Origin: Paracoccus salipaludis
Lineage (GTDB): Bacteria; Pseudomonadota; Alphaproteobacteria; Rhodobacterales; Rhodobacteraceae
DNA length: 64,000 nt
Direction of reading: 5' to 3'
Assembly: GCF_002287065.1 (NCBI RefSeq)
Contig: NZ_NSJZ01000006.1
Coordinates: 62,001-126,000 of the forward strand
Numbering within the stretch: position 1 is the stretch's first letter; every line of letters begins with the position of its first letter. Of this stretch, positions 8,202 to 15,087 are shown piece after piece. The notes beneath the pieces are model-generated. The model did not search any database. It was not told where the DNA came from and saw nothing but the letters and a program-made list of their open reading frames with translations. Both the position numbers and the translations under genes were made by a program.

Positions 8202-8746
8202 TGGCGGTTCCGAAGGATTATGTCTGGTTAGCGAAGGTCAGGGCAGAACTTGAGCGCGAGCACATGCGGAAAGCTGACTTGCTCACCGATGACGAGGCGA
8301 GGCTCACGGCGATAGAAAATACCATGGATGACATGTGGCAGTTGCTTGCCGCCATTCCAGTGTTTGCCCGATCTTCAACTGCGGAATGGGTAGTACTGGA
8401 GGCGCGGGACAAAGTGGACCCAGGCCTCATGCGCTGGCCTGCCGGCTACTATTCACTAACGGATAATGGCCGAGTGGACGTTCACACTTGCAAGCTTATC
8501 GGAGGCCTTTTCTCAGGCTCTGACCTTCTGGTTAGGTCTGCCGATTTCAAGGCTTGGCAGAAAGATAGAAAGCCTCGCAGCAAAGGGGGCAGGCCAGAGC
8601 ATCCTGCAAAGGCATTGTATGCCAGCCAAGGATTCAAGCGAGGAGATAGGAGCATGAACGTACTCCAAAAGGAGATGGCATCCGTCACCGGAAAAGAGCC
8701 GCCAAGCGAGACGACCATCCGCACTTGGGAGCGTTCAGCGAAGTAA
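8201..8746 (+). CDS. hypothetical protein, lower-GC cargo of the element
   Basis: A 181-residue protein that I do not recognise. The GTG at 8201 overlaps the integrase stop by one base. The base composition and codon choice differ visibly from the neighbours, with many A/T-ending codons such as ATA, AAA, TTA and AAT around 8220-8480, indicating a recent and separate origin. Residues 1-40 are charged and helical. The C-terminal third begins with a KGGRPEHPAK basic turn and ends NVLQKEMASVTGKEPPSETT followed by IRTWER. That ending resembles helix-turn-helix tails of phage regulators that end in S-E-T-T-I-R-x-W. Its place between int and alpA is a position where satellites often keep accessory genes. 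DNA binding is inference; no catalytic motif is seen. Confidence 0.7.
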   Translation: MAVPKDYVWLAKVRAELEREHMRKADLLTDDEARLTAIENTMDDMWQLLAAIPVFARSSTAEWVVLEARDKVDPGLMRWPAGYYSLTDNGRVDVHTCKLIGGLFSGSDLLVRSADFKAWQKDRKPRSKGGRPEHPAKALYASQGFKRGDRSMNVLQKEMASVTGKEPPSETTIRTWERSAK

Positions 8747-8766
8747 TTTCAACGGGAACCCCCCTG

Positions 8767-8790
8767 CGAAAACCCTGATTCGGGTTTTCG
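8767..8790 (+). terminator. perfect 9-bp stem-loop after the cargo ORF
   Basis: CGAAAACCC (8767-8775) pairs perfectly with GGGTTTTCG (8782-8790) around a 6-nt loop, 20 bp after the cargo stop codon. There is no downstream T-run, but the stem is symmetrical and could insulate int/cargo from the alpA operon in both directions. Confidence 0.55.
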
Positions 8791-8865
8791 TGGTTTCCGC
8801 AGTCTGACCTGACGCGGCGAGCCGCGCCAGATTGCACCCAACGCCAACCCGTTGGAGTGCATCGC

Positions 8866-9057
8866 ATGGTCCCCGAAACCTACCTGTCCGACATTCAGCT
8901 TGCCGCCCGCTACAGCGTCCACCGCACTACGCCCTGGCGCTGGGCGAAGGCTGACCCGACCTTTCCCAAGCCGGTGACGCTGACGCCCGGCTGCACCCGC
9001 TGGAAGCTGTCGGAAATCGAGGCGTGGGAAGCGTCCCGCGCGAACGCCGCCGCATAA
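8866..9057 (+). CDS. AlpA-family helix-turn-helix regulator
   Basis: A 63-residue AlpA-like DNA-binding protein, essentially one MerR-like winged HTH. The signature is YLSDIQLAARYSVHRTTPWRW, given here as LAARYSVHRTTPWRW, with the typical wing residues FPKPVTLTPGCTRWKLSEIEAW. In P4 and CP4-57, AlpA/Vis proteins activate the element's integrase and excision, so this is the probable switch of the element and the candidate ligand of the phased repeats upstream of int. ATG at 8866 is preferred to the GTG at 8857. It begins the second transcription block, after the stem-loop at 8767-8790. Confidence 0.85.
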   Translation: MVPETYLSDIQLAARYSVHRTTPWRWAKADPTFPKPVTLTPGCTRWKLSEIEAWEASRANAAA

Positions 9058-9162
9058 GGAAACCCCCACCCGAGGCAAACGGGCGGGGGCGGTAATATGT
9101 GCGGCGGGGATAGCTGCATCATACCGTTTCACGCCCGGCCCTTCAAGGAAAGAGGCCGAGAC

Positions 9163-9459
9163 ATGGCATCGAATGACCGCTGGTATTCAAGTCCGACGCA
9201 GGTTTTCTGGACCTGCGAAGCCCTTATCCGGGGCCGCATCATCAGCACGAAATCCGAAATACGGGCCGTTAAGGGCTGGCGTCTGGCCGCTATCGTCCAC
9301 CGCCTGAAAGACGATTACGGCTGGCCCATCCTGACCGACTATCGCGGCCCGGAAAACGTGGCGCATTACCGGCTGGAACCCGGCACCGACATTGCCCGCC
9401 TGCGCTTCCCGCCCAGCGCCAAGAGCCTGGCCGATGGGCTGAAAAGCGGTGACGCATGA
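9163..9459 (+). CDS. small winged-helix domain protein
   Basis: A 98-residue protein with a strong ribosome site (AAGGAAAGAGG) before the ATG at 9163. The centre, KGWRLAAIVHRLKDDYGWPI followed by a short wing and HYRLEPG, looks like a winged-helix fold of the type often placed before the primase in alphaproteobacterial prophage-like elements. No enzymatic motif is present. Its stop overlaps the start of the next small ORF by ATGA. It may be a replication or transcription accessory protein; the exact role is not known. Confidence 0.72.
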   Translation: MASNDRWYSSPTQVFWTCEALIRGRIISTKSEIRAVKGWRLAAIVHRLKDDYGWPILTDYRGPENVAHYRLEPGTDIARLRFPPSAKSLADGLKSGDA

Positions 9460-9557
9460 CGGCGCTGCGGATTGCGCTGCTGGTGCAGCGGTTCGGCATT
9501 AGCCCCGATCAGGCGGTGATGCTGGCGGGCTTCGTGTGGGGCTGCGGCCATGAGTGA
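9456..9557 (+). CDS. 33-residue ORF linking the winged-helix and primase genes
   Basis: A short ORF beginning MTALRIALLVQRFGISPDQA and ending GCGHE, joined upstream by an ATGA overlap and overlapping the primase start (9550) by 8 bp. The tight packing on both sides argues for real translation, at least as a coupling peptide. No homology can be claimed. Confidence 0.5.
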   Translation: MTALRIALLVQRFGISPDQAVMLAGFVWGCGHE

Positions 9558-10437
9558 CGCGCGCGCCCTGACCCTCGCCCTTCGCGGCAAGTGGTATCGC
9601 CGTTACGGGCTGGCCTGCTGTCCCGCGCATGGGGACCGGCGGCCCAGCCTGACCCTGGCCGATGCCCCGGACGGGCGGTTGCTTCTCAACTGCAAGACCG
9701 GGTGCAGCTTCCTGGACGTGTTGGCTGCCCTGCGCGACCGGGGGCTGGTGGACCGGATGGACCGCCCCCAGCCGCCCAGCGCATCCGAGATTGCCCGCCG
9801 CCGGGTCGAGGATGAAGCGGAGGCCGTGAAGCGGGAAAAGCACGCGCTGGCCGTCTGGAACGAGTCCATTCCCGTTCACGGCACCTTGGCGGACACCTAC
9901 CTGCGGGGGCGGGGCATCACCTGCCCCCTGCCGGACAGCCTGCGCTTTCATCCGGCGTGCTGGCACGGGGCGACCGCCCAGCGCCTGCCTGCGCTGGTGG
10001 CGCGGGTGGACGGGCTGCCCCGGCTGGCCGTGCATCGCACCTACCTGCGGGCTGACGGCAGTGGCAAGGCCGAGGTGGACCCGCCCAAGGCGATGCTGGG
10101 CGCGGCGCTGGGCGGCGCTGTGCGAGTCGCTGACGGGGAGGGGCCGCTGGTGGTGGCCGAGGGCATCGAAACCGCCTTGAGCCTGCCCAGCGGGCTTCTG
10201 CGCGGCCCTGCAACCGTCTGGGCCGCCCTGTCCGCCGCAGGCATTGCCGGGCTGCGTCTGCCCGCTGGCATCCCGCACAAGCTGACCATCGCCCCGGACG
10301 GTGACACGGCAGGCCTTGAAGCCGCGCACAAGCTGGCCGAACGCGCGTCCGCCCTGGGCTGGACCGTGAGCCTCTTGCCTGCCCCGGATGGCCGGGATTG
10401 GAACGACATTCTCAAGCTGAAAGGGGCCGCCGCATGA
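9550..10437 (+). CDS. Toprim-domain primase (CHC2-like zinc finger plus Toprim)
   Basis: A 295-residue primase-type protein. The N-terminal zinc ribbon has the form CCPAHGDRRPSL...CKTGCSFLDVL, the CHC2-like primase finger. A helical DUF7146-type linker with a basic segment (about residues 75-100) follows. The Toprim catalytic core has the glutamate in VVAEGIETALS and the DxD in IAPDGDTAG. The end, GRDWNDILKLKG, is the usual C-terminal signature. It would lay primers for replication of the excised element. It is coupled to the DUF3987 gene by an ATGA overlap, giving a primase plus helicase/initiator pair analogous to the two halves of the P4 alpha protein. Confidence 0.88.
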   Translation: MSDARALTLALRGKWYRRYGLACCPAHGDRRPSLTLADAPDGRLLLNCKTGCSFLDVLAALRDRGLVDRMDRPQPPSASEIARRRVEDEAEAVKREKHALAVWNESIPVHGTLADTYLRGRGITCPLPDSLRFHPACWHGATAQRLPALVARVDGLPRLAVHRTYLRADGSGKAEVDPPKAMLGAALGGAVRVADGEGPLVVAEGIETALSLPSGLLRGPATVWAALSAAGIAGLRLPAGIPHKLTIAPDGDTAGLEAAHKLAERASALGWTVSLLPAPDGRDWNDILKLKGAAA

Positions 10438-11969
10438 ACGCGATGCCCGATACCGTAACCCGGCTGCACGCCGATGAAACCGCCTTCACGTCCGAAGGCC
10501 CGCAGCCGCTCTTGCGGGAAATCCCGGCGGGCGAGGCTTATCCCGTTCACGCGCTGGGGCCGCTGCAAGCGGCGGTGGAGGCGGTGCAGGCCATGACGCT
10601 GGCCCCTGTCGCCATTCCTGCCCAAAGCGCCCTGGCGGTGGCATCGCTGGCGGTGCAGGGCTTCGCGGATGTGGAGACGCTGGGCGGACCCCGCCCGCTG
10701 TCGCTCTACGCCCTGACCATCGCCCGCAGCGGCGAGCGCAAGAGCGCGTGCGATGCGCCCCTGATGAGCGGGCTGCGCGCCTTCGAGCGCGAGCGGCATG
10801 AGGCACAATCGGGCGAGGTCAAGCGGTGGCGGGACCGCCACGAACTGTGGAGGGCGCAGCGCGAAAGCATCGTGGCCTCCGTGAAGAGAAAGGCGGGCAA
10901 TAGCGGAAAGACGCAGACGGAAGCGCAGGCGGACCTTGAGGCGCTGGGCGAGGAACCCGCACCGCCGCCCAACCCTGACCGCACCGTGACCGAGCCGACC
11001 TATGAGGGGCTGACCCGGCTGTTCTTCGAAGGGATGCCGAGCCTTGGCATCTTCTCGGATGAAGGCGGGCAATTCCTGGGCGGCTTTGCCATGTCCACCG
11101 ACAACCGGCAAAAGACCCTGGCCGCTCTGAATGACCTGTGGCAGGGCAACCCGATCCGCCGGACCCGGCAAGGCGAGGGCAGTTTCACCCTTCACGGGCG
11201 CAGGCTGGCGGTTCACCTGATGGTGCAACCCGGCGTGGCACGCGACTTCATGGCCGACCCCAAGGCCGACGACACGGGCTTCCTGCCGCGCTTCCTGATC
11301 TGCGAACCCGCCAGCACCATCGGCACCCGTCTGCACGCCCTGACACGGCAGGATGATGGGGCGGTGCAATCCTTCGCCCGGCAACTGCAAGGCATCCTGA
11401 CCCGCGACCTGCCAATGGACCATCGAACGCGCGCGCTGGAGCCTCGCACGCTGAAACTGGACCCGGACGCCCGCGCCCTGCTGATCGAGTTTGCCGACAG
11501 CATCGAGGAACGGCAGGGGCCGGGGGGCGAGTTGTCGAGCGTGACCGGCTATGCGTCCAAGGCCGCCGAACAAGCCTGCCGCATCGCGGGCGTGCTGACC
11601 CTGTGGCGCCACCTGAACGCAGCGTCTGTCGAGGCCGAGGACATGGCGTCCGCAATCGAGCTGGCCGACTTCTACCTGTCCGAGGCGCTGCGGCTGGCCG
11701 ACGCCGCGAAGGTGAGCGAGGAAACCGACCGGGCCGAGCGGCTGCGCCGCTGGCTGGTGGAGGAATGGCCGCACCCGGAGGTGCTGACCGGGGACGTTGT
11801 GCAGAAAGCCCCCATCCGGGCGCTGCGCGAGACCAAGGCCGCAACCGCTGCGCTGGGCACGCTCGAACGGCACGGCTGGGTGGCGGCGCTGCCCGCCGGG
11901 ACCGTGGTGCGGGGCGCGGCCCGCTCTACCGCCTGGCGCATCGTGAAGGGGAGCAGCCATGCTGTTTGA
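10434..11969 (+). CDS. DUF3987 / YfjI family replication-associated protein
   Basis: A 511-residue protein of the DUF3987 (YfjI) family found in prophages and satellites next to primases. The N-terminal part carries LSLYALTIARSGERKSACD, the family's degenerate P-loop (SGERKS in place of GxGKS). A charged coiled segment is at about residues 120-185. FEGMPSLGIFSDEGGQFLGG and MSTDNRQKTLAALNDLWQG are the conserved core. A C-terminal helical/winged part (about 430-511) may bind DNA. The likely role is helicase or origin recognition for the element. It starts inside the primase stop and overlaps the next ORF by 11 bp. The family's biochemistry is poorly known, so the function is inferred from context. 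Confidence 0.85.
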   Translation: MNAMPDTVTRLHADETAFTSEGPQPLLREIPAGEAYPVHALGPLQAAVEAVQAMTLAPVAIPAQSALAVASLAVQGFADVETLGGPRPLSLYALTIARSGERKSACDAPLMSGLRAFERERHEAQSGEVKRWRDRHELWRAQRESIVASVKRKAGNSGKTQTEAQADLEALGEEPAPPPNPDRTVTEPTYEGLTRLFFEGMPSLGIFSDEGGQFLGGFAMSTDNRQKTLAALNDLWQGNPIRRTRQGEGSFTLHGRRLAVHLMVQPGVARDFMADPKADDTGFLPRFLICEPASTIGTRLHALTRQDDGAVQSFARQLQGILTRDLPMDHRTRALEPRTLKLDPDARALLIEFADSIEERQGPGGELSSVTGYASKAAEQACRIAGVLTLWRHLNAASVEAEDMASAIELADFYLSEALRLADAAKVSEETDRAERLRRWLVEEWPHPEVLTGDVVQKAPIRALRETKAATAALGTLERHGWVAALPAGTVVRGAARSTAWRIVKGSSHAV

Positions 11970-12417
11970 CGCCCGCGCCGCGCTGGCCCGCATCCGTGCC
12001 GAGACCCCTGCGGTTCCTGTCGAGGAAACGCGAACGGAACCGGCCCCCGGTGCTAATCGTGCTAATCGTGCTAAACCGCACCCACAGGCAACGGCTGATT
12101 TAGCACCTTTAGCACGTTTAGCACGCCCCCAGCCGTCCGGGCCGGAAAACGCGCCCATGCCCGGCGGTGCCGTTGTGCTTCCCCTTTACGGCCCTTCTTC
12201 CCGCCCGCCCCCTGCGCCCAGCAGCCCGGCTGTTCCCCTTCATGGGGGAATGGTGCGGCTGGACTGGTCCGGGGAATGGGTGAGCCGCGACCGCTGGGAG
12301 GTCATGTCGGACCTTGAACGCCACGGCCCGCAAGGGCGGCTGTTCTGCGGCAGGTGCTGGCGCTTGCAGAACCGCGACACGGCGCTGGCCTGCCTGGACG
12401 GGGAGGCTTGCCAATGA
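11959..12417 (+). CDS. hypothetical protein with embedded iteron DNA and C-terminal cysteine cluster
   Basis: A 152-residue protein. Its N-terminal 90 residues are alanine/proline-rich and low in complexity, and that DNA contains the iteron array at 12050-12124, which encodes ANRANRAK and then LAPLARLAR. The C-terminal part (about 95-152) is better structured: RLDWSGEWVSRDRWEVM, then FCGRCWRL and ACLDGEACQ, a possible small zinc site. The protein may be translated mainly as a C-terminal DNA- or RNA-binding module, with the front end constrained by the iterons rather than by protein function. It is coupled on both sides (11-bp overlap upstream, ATGA downstream). Confidence 0.68.
   Translation: MLFDARAALARIRAETPAVPVEETRTEPAPGANRANRAKPHPQATADLAPLARLARPQPSGPENAPMPGGAVVLPLYGPSSRPPPAPSSPAVPLHGGMVRLDWSGEWVSRDRWEVMSDLERHGPQGRLFCGRCWRLQNRDTALACLDGEACQ
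12050..12124. repeat. 3+3 array of 9-bp iterons, candidate replication origin of the element
   Basis: Three direct 9-mers, GTGCTAATC GTGCTAATC and GTGCTAAAC, run from 12050 to 12076. A 21-bp spacer follows, and then three copies in the opposite orientation at 12098-12124 (ATTTAGCAC, CTTTAGCAC, GTTTAGCAC). The consensus is GTGCTAAWN. The stretch is notably A/T-richer than its surroundings. Direct plus inverted iteron clusters next to primase and DUF3987 genes are what an initiator-bound origin looks like in P4-type elements. Confidence 0.7.
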
Positions 12418-12998
12418 GGCGATATGCTGGACCCAAGGGGGCAGAACTGGCCGCCCGCCGCAAGGCCGCCGGGCTGACCCAGCGCCAGCTTGCCGCGAAG
12501 GCCGAGGTGGGCCGGACGGCGGTGCAGTATTGGGAAGCGGCCCCGCATCTGGACCCGCACGGCTGGGCAGTGAGCCGCATGGCCGAGGCGCTGGGCTGGG
12601 TGCTGGGGCCAGTTGTTTGCACCACTACGTACGCGCGCGGACATGGGCTGTTAGACCCCTTCGAGGCAATGGATGCCTGGGCTGCGCGCCAGCTTGCCGC
12701 GTATCGGGAACGAGAAGCCCAGCGCGCCGCCCGTCGCTGCGTCCGCTGCGGGGCCAAGACCCGCAAGGGCACGCCCTGCCGCAACAAGTCCGAGCCGGGC
12801 AAGCGCCGCTGCAAGTTTCACGGGGGGCTGTCCACCGGCGCGCGGACGCCCGAGGGCATCGAGCGTATTCGCCAAGCCCAGCGCCGCCGCTGGGCCAAGG
12901 CGCGGGACAAGTCAGCTTCCGCGCCGACCGGCAATCAGGCACCTGACCCGGCTGTGACCCGCGATTTATCAAAGGCCGTCCCCCATGCCCGCACCTGA
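12414..12998 (+). CDS. XRE-type HTH fused to an HGGxSTG metal-finger domain
   Basis: A 194-residue two-domain protein. Residues about 8-60 form an XRE-like helix-turn-helix (ELAARRKAAGLTQRQLAAKA, then VGRTAVQYWE). Residues about 100-155 form the HGGxSTG domain common in mobile elements: RCVRCGAKTRKGTPCRNKS, then CKFHGGLSTGARTPEG, with Cys/His ligands C-x2-C...C...C-x2-H. The C-terminal tail is basic. It is probably a DNA-binding regulator or replication accessory factor of the element. The start ATG lies inside the previous stop (ATGA), and the end overlaps the next gene by 14 bp. The fusion of the two domains is uncommon in my experience, but both halves are familiar. Confidence 0.8.
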   Translation: MRRYAGPKGAELAARRKAAGLTQRQLAAKAEVGRTAVQYWEAAPHLDPHGWAVSRMAEALGWVLGPVVCTTTYARGHGLLDPFEAMDAWAARQLAAYREREAQRAARRCVRCGAKTRKGTPCRNKSEPGKRRCKFHGGLSTGARTPEGIERIRQAQRRRWAKARDKSASAPTGNQAPDPAVTRDLSKAVPHART

Positions 12999-13284
12999 CC
13001 CGCACGGCATCACCATCGAGGAACGCCCGCAGGGCTGGGGCGTGCTGGTGGAAACCTTCATGCTGTCGGGACGCACGCAGCGCATGGCCCGTGCCAAGTG
13101 TATCCTGCGGAACCTGGCCGCGAACGGCTGGGCGTGCCGCTGGTGCGGCGGCCCGGTGCCCGAGTTCCGCCGCGCCGATGCCCGCTACTGTGGCGAAGGC
13201 TGCCGCAAACGTGCCGCCCGGTCCCGCCGGAAGGCAGAGGCGCGGGCTTCATTTCCAGACGCCGACGCGCGCGGGATGGGGTGA
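12985..13284 (+). CDS. small zinc-finger protein
   Basis: A 99-residue basic protein. The middle holds CRWCGGPVPEFRRADARYCG followed by EGCRKRAARSRRK. This is a treble-clef-like C-x2-C...C-x3-C motif followed by an arginine/lysine tail, as in small zinc-ribbon proteins of phages and in HNH-less endonuclease fragments. No HNH histidines are present. It starts within the preceding gene (14-bp overlap) and is the last convincing gene of the element's operon. It is likely a nucleic-acid-binding accessory protein; nothing more specific can be said. Confidence 0.68.
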   Translation: MPAPDPHGITIEERPQGWGVLVETFMLSGRTQRMARAKCILRNLAANGWACRWCGGPVPEFRRADARYCGEGCRKRAARSRRKAEARASFPDADARGMG

Positions 13285-14285
13285 TAGGGACGGACGCCCC
13301 GGATGCCCCGAAAAGCGGCTTGGCGCTGTCCCCTTCGCGCGCTGTGCCCCCTGCATGGGCCAGCCGCCCGGAAGAACCTGAAAGCCCCCGCCAGGATGGC
13401 AGGCCCGCCTGCACCCTAAGAAAACCCTAAGACGCCGTTGCCCCTTCATGGGGTGAAAGCCGCCCGCTATAAGGCGCTGGGCGGGCTGGCCCGCTTGAAA
13501 AACAAACAAGAGGAAATCAAGCGCATGGGGTGATGCCCGGCGGCCTGATTATGCCACGCCGTAAAAAGGGAGCCAGACGTGAGCCGGGCGCACCTTTTTT
13601 GTCGCGGTTTAGCGCAGGCGAATGGGGCTGCCGGTCCCGGCGGCAAGAGCGCCTGACTTTCCATCCGCCCCGCCCTTGCGCGCGCGTGAGACACGAAAAC
13701 CTGTGTTAGCGTTCATGGCGCAGAAAGCCGCCGGTCCTGTCTGGAAGGCCGCCGCACCTTCTGACGCCCCCCCGGTTCAGGGACCGTGCCGAGCGGGGCT
13801 TCGCAATAGGGGCGCGCGAGGCCCGGGGCCGGGCTAGACTGTGGCGCGGGAAAACGAGGTTGGCATTGGCATGGCGCTGGCCGCAAACCCCTGCCTGCGC
13901 CGGGCTAAACAGGGTTGGGGATGCCAACTCGGGTGCAGCCGTGAGCGCCGCGCAGCCCGCGTGAAGTTCTACCCTATCCGCCGGGCAGCTTTCGGGGAAA
14001 ACGCATCGGGGCCGCCGGTCACGGAAGGGACGGGGTGCCTTAAACTCCGGGGGGGGCGGGATGAAAGCTGGCAGGCTTCTGTCCGCTGACCGGCAGCCCA
14101 GCGCGCAGCACGCATCTGCGATTCAGGAAAAGGGCTAGGCCGCTGATTCAGCGCGCATGGACAGGAACAGGACACGCCGCGTCCACCTGTCGCACCACGC
14201 AGCAACCAAGCGTTTTCAGTATGGCGGGCATTTCGGCGGGTAAGTCGTCAAAACCGCCAAAATATCTATTGGAATCAATAGGTCG
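13285..14285. other. 1-kb gene-poor right arm of the element
   Basis: No frame in this kilobase has a convincing protein. The best small candidate is a 26-codon ORF from a GTG at 13453 to 13533 (start VKAARYKALGGLARL, end KNKQEEIKRMG), which is amphipathic and basic and has no clear ribosome site. An imperfect AAAAAGG...CCTTTTT pair lies at 13563-13599. Near the att core there is a CCTGTCGC copy (14186-14193) and a CTATTG-GAAT-CAATAG palindrome (14266-14281). Such an arm could hold a packaging or cis-acting site, but no known one is recognised. Confidence 0.5.
14266..14281. repeat. palindrome next to attR
   Basis: CTATTG (14266-14271), a GAAT loop, and CAATAG (14276-14281), ending 4 bp before the right att core. 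It is A/T-rich in otherwise G/C-rich DNA, so it could be an integrase, excisionase or host-factor site, or the terminator of the tRNA transcript. Confidence 0.4.
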
Positions 14286-14299
14286 TGGCGGAGACGAAG
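14286..14299. repeat. right attachment site (attR) within tRNA-Ser
   Basis: TGGCGGAGACGAAG is the complement of the tRNA-Ser 3' end and is identical to 6726-6739. Together they mark the two ends of the integrated element. Confidence 0.82.
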
Positions 14300-14375
14300 G
14301 GATTCGAACCCTCGAGACGGTTTCCCGCCTGCACCCTTAGCAGGGGTGTGCCTTCGACCACTCGGCCACGTCTCC
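14286..14375 (-). tRNA. tRNA-Ser (anticodon GCT)
   Basis: On the minus strand the 90-nt gene starts GGAGACG and ends CGTCTCC-G-CCA, so the 7-bp acceptor stem is perfect and CCA is encoded. The D-arm GCCGAGTGG, the anticodon loop CTGCTAA (anticodon GCT, reading AGC/AGT), a long class II variable arm (GGCGGGAAACCGTC region) and the T-arm GGGTTCGAATCCC are all present. The long variable arm is diagnostic of serine. The last 14 nt are duplicated at 6726-6739 as the att core of the mobile element, and the gene remains intact after integration. Confidence 0.97.
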
Positions 14376-15087
14376 GCCGCGGGGTCTAGCAGCAGGAAGC
14401 CGAGGGAAACAAGGGCTTTCTGGAAGCAGACGCGAGAAATCTGCGGCGTCTGCTGCACAGCGCCACAGCACAGGACGACGCAAGAACGCGCATGGATATA
14501 TGGCGAAAATTTGGCGACGCCTGTTCCCGCAGCGTTCCATCACGTTGAAGCTGGAGGATTAGGCGGCGCCTCCTGCAGGGCAATCCCGGTCCGCACCGTC
14601 AGGTCCAGCATCTGCTCGCGAGAGAGCACCAGAGATCGTCGCTATGAGGCCATCTGAAACATTCGAGGCTACCGCAGCACGTTGACTTGGTTTCCAACTG
14701 CGGGGGCGCAGAAGGTCCTCAGCGGACGCTCGTTCGATGCGTCGTGCCGCAGCTTGATTCACTCATGCCGCCCTTCGTGTCCTCTGCAGCTTTCATGAGC
14801 GCCTACGTTCGCGCTACCCAACGAAGCGTTCCATTCCTGTAGCAGCAAACCTGTCCTCCAAGTCTCGGTCCGGCTTATCCGCCCAGCGGCAAGCTGCTCC
14901 AGCACGGCACAACGCTGCTAACGGAGCGAACCCCAAAGGCAGCTTTCACGAAGCGGGTGGCGGCCTTCGGGCGTGTAGCGATAATCTGAAGCTCAGTCAT
15001 GACGGCGGGCCATCACGACCACCCTGCAAGTGTCAGCCACCTCCCGCAGAACCACGCCTCCCCTGCAAGCCCGGCTCGGTCGGTGCG
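14376..15087. other. gene-poor stretch between tRNA-Ser and the DUF1254 remnant
   Basis: About 700 bp with stops in all frames and somewhat lower GC than its surroundings. Short frames such as that on the minus strand at 14559-14762 have no start context or recognisable motif. It is probably decayed sequence. I see no insertion-sequence ends, RNA gene or repeat. Confidence 0.5.

Larger units (their letters stand above)
6726..14299. mobile_element. tRNA-Ser-integrated satellite-like element (about 7.6 kb)
   Basis: The element is delimited by a perfect 14-bp direct repeat, TGGCGGAGACGAAG, at 6726-6739 and at 14286-14299. The right copy is the 3' end of tRNA-Ser(GCT). In between, all genes read rightward: P4-type integrase, cargo ORF, AlpA-like protein, winged-helix protein, a 33-residue ORF, Toprim primase, DUF3987 protein, iteron-bearing ORF, HTH/HGGxSTG protein and a Zn-finger protein. 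Most are joined by ATGA overlaps. Replication genes plus integrase without capsid, terminase or conjugation genes is the gene content of a P4-like or phage-satellite element. Integration at the tRNA 3' end restores an intact tRNA on the right. Confidence 0.85.

Noticed and set aside
12050..12124. The repeat cluster considered as a CRISPR array.
   Set aside because: Units are 9 bp with no unique spacers and occur in both orientations. No cas genes are present, so iterons fit far better.
10041..12158. A 705-codon minus-strand frame opposite the primase and DUF3987 genes.
   Set aside because: It is a GC-driven antisense shadow. The plus-strand frames contain complete Toprim and DUF3987 motifs and are coupled by overlaps.
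14376..15087. Possible insertion-sequence remnant right of the tRNA.
   Set aside because: No terminal inverted repeats, target duplication or transposase motif could be found in any frame.
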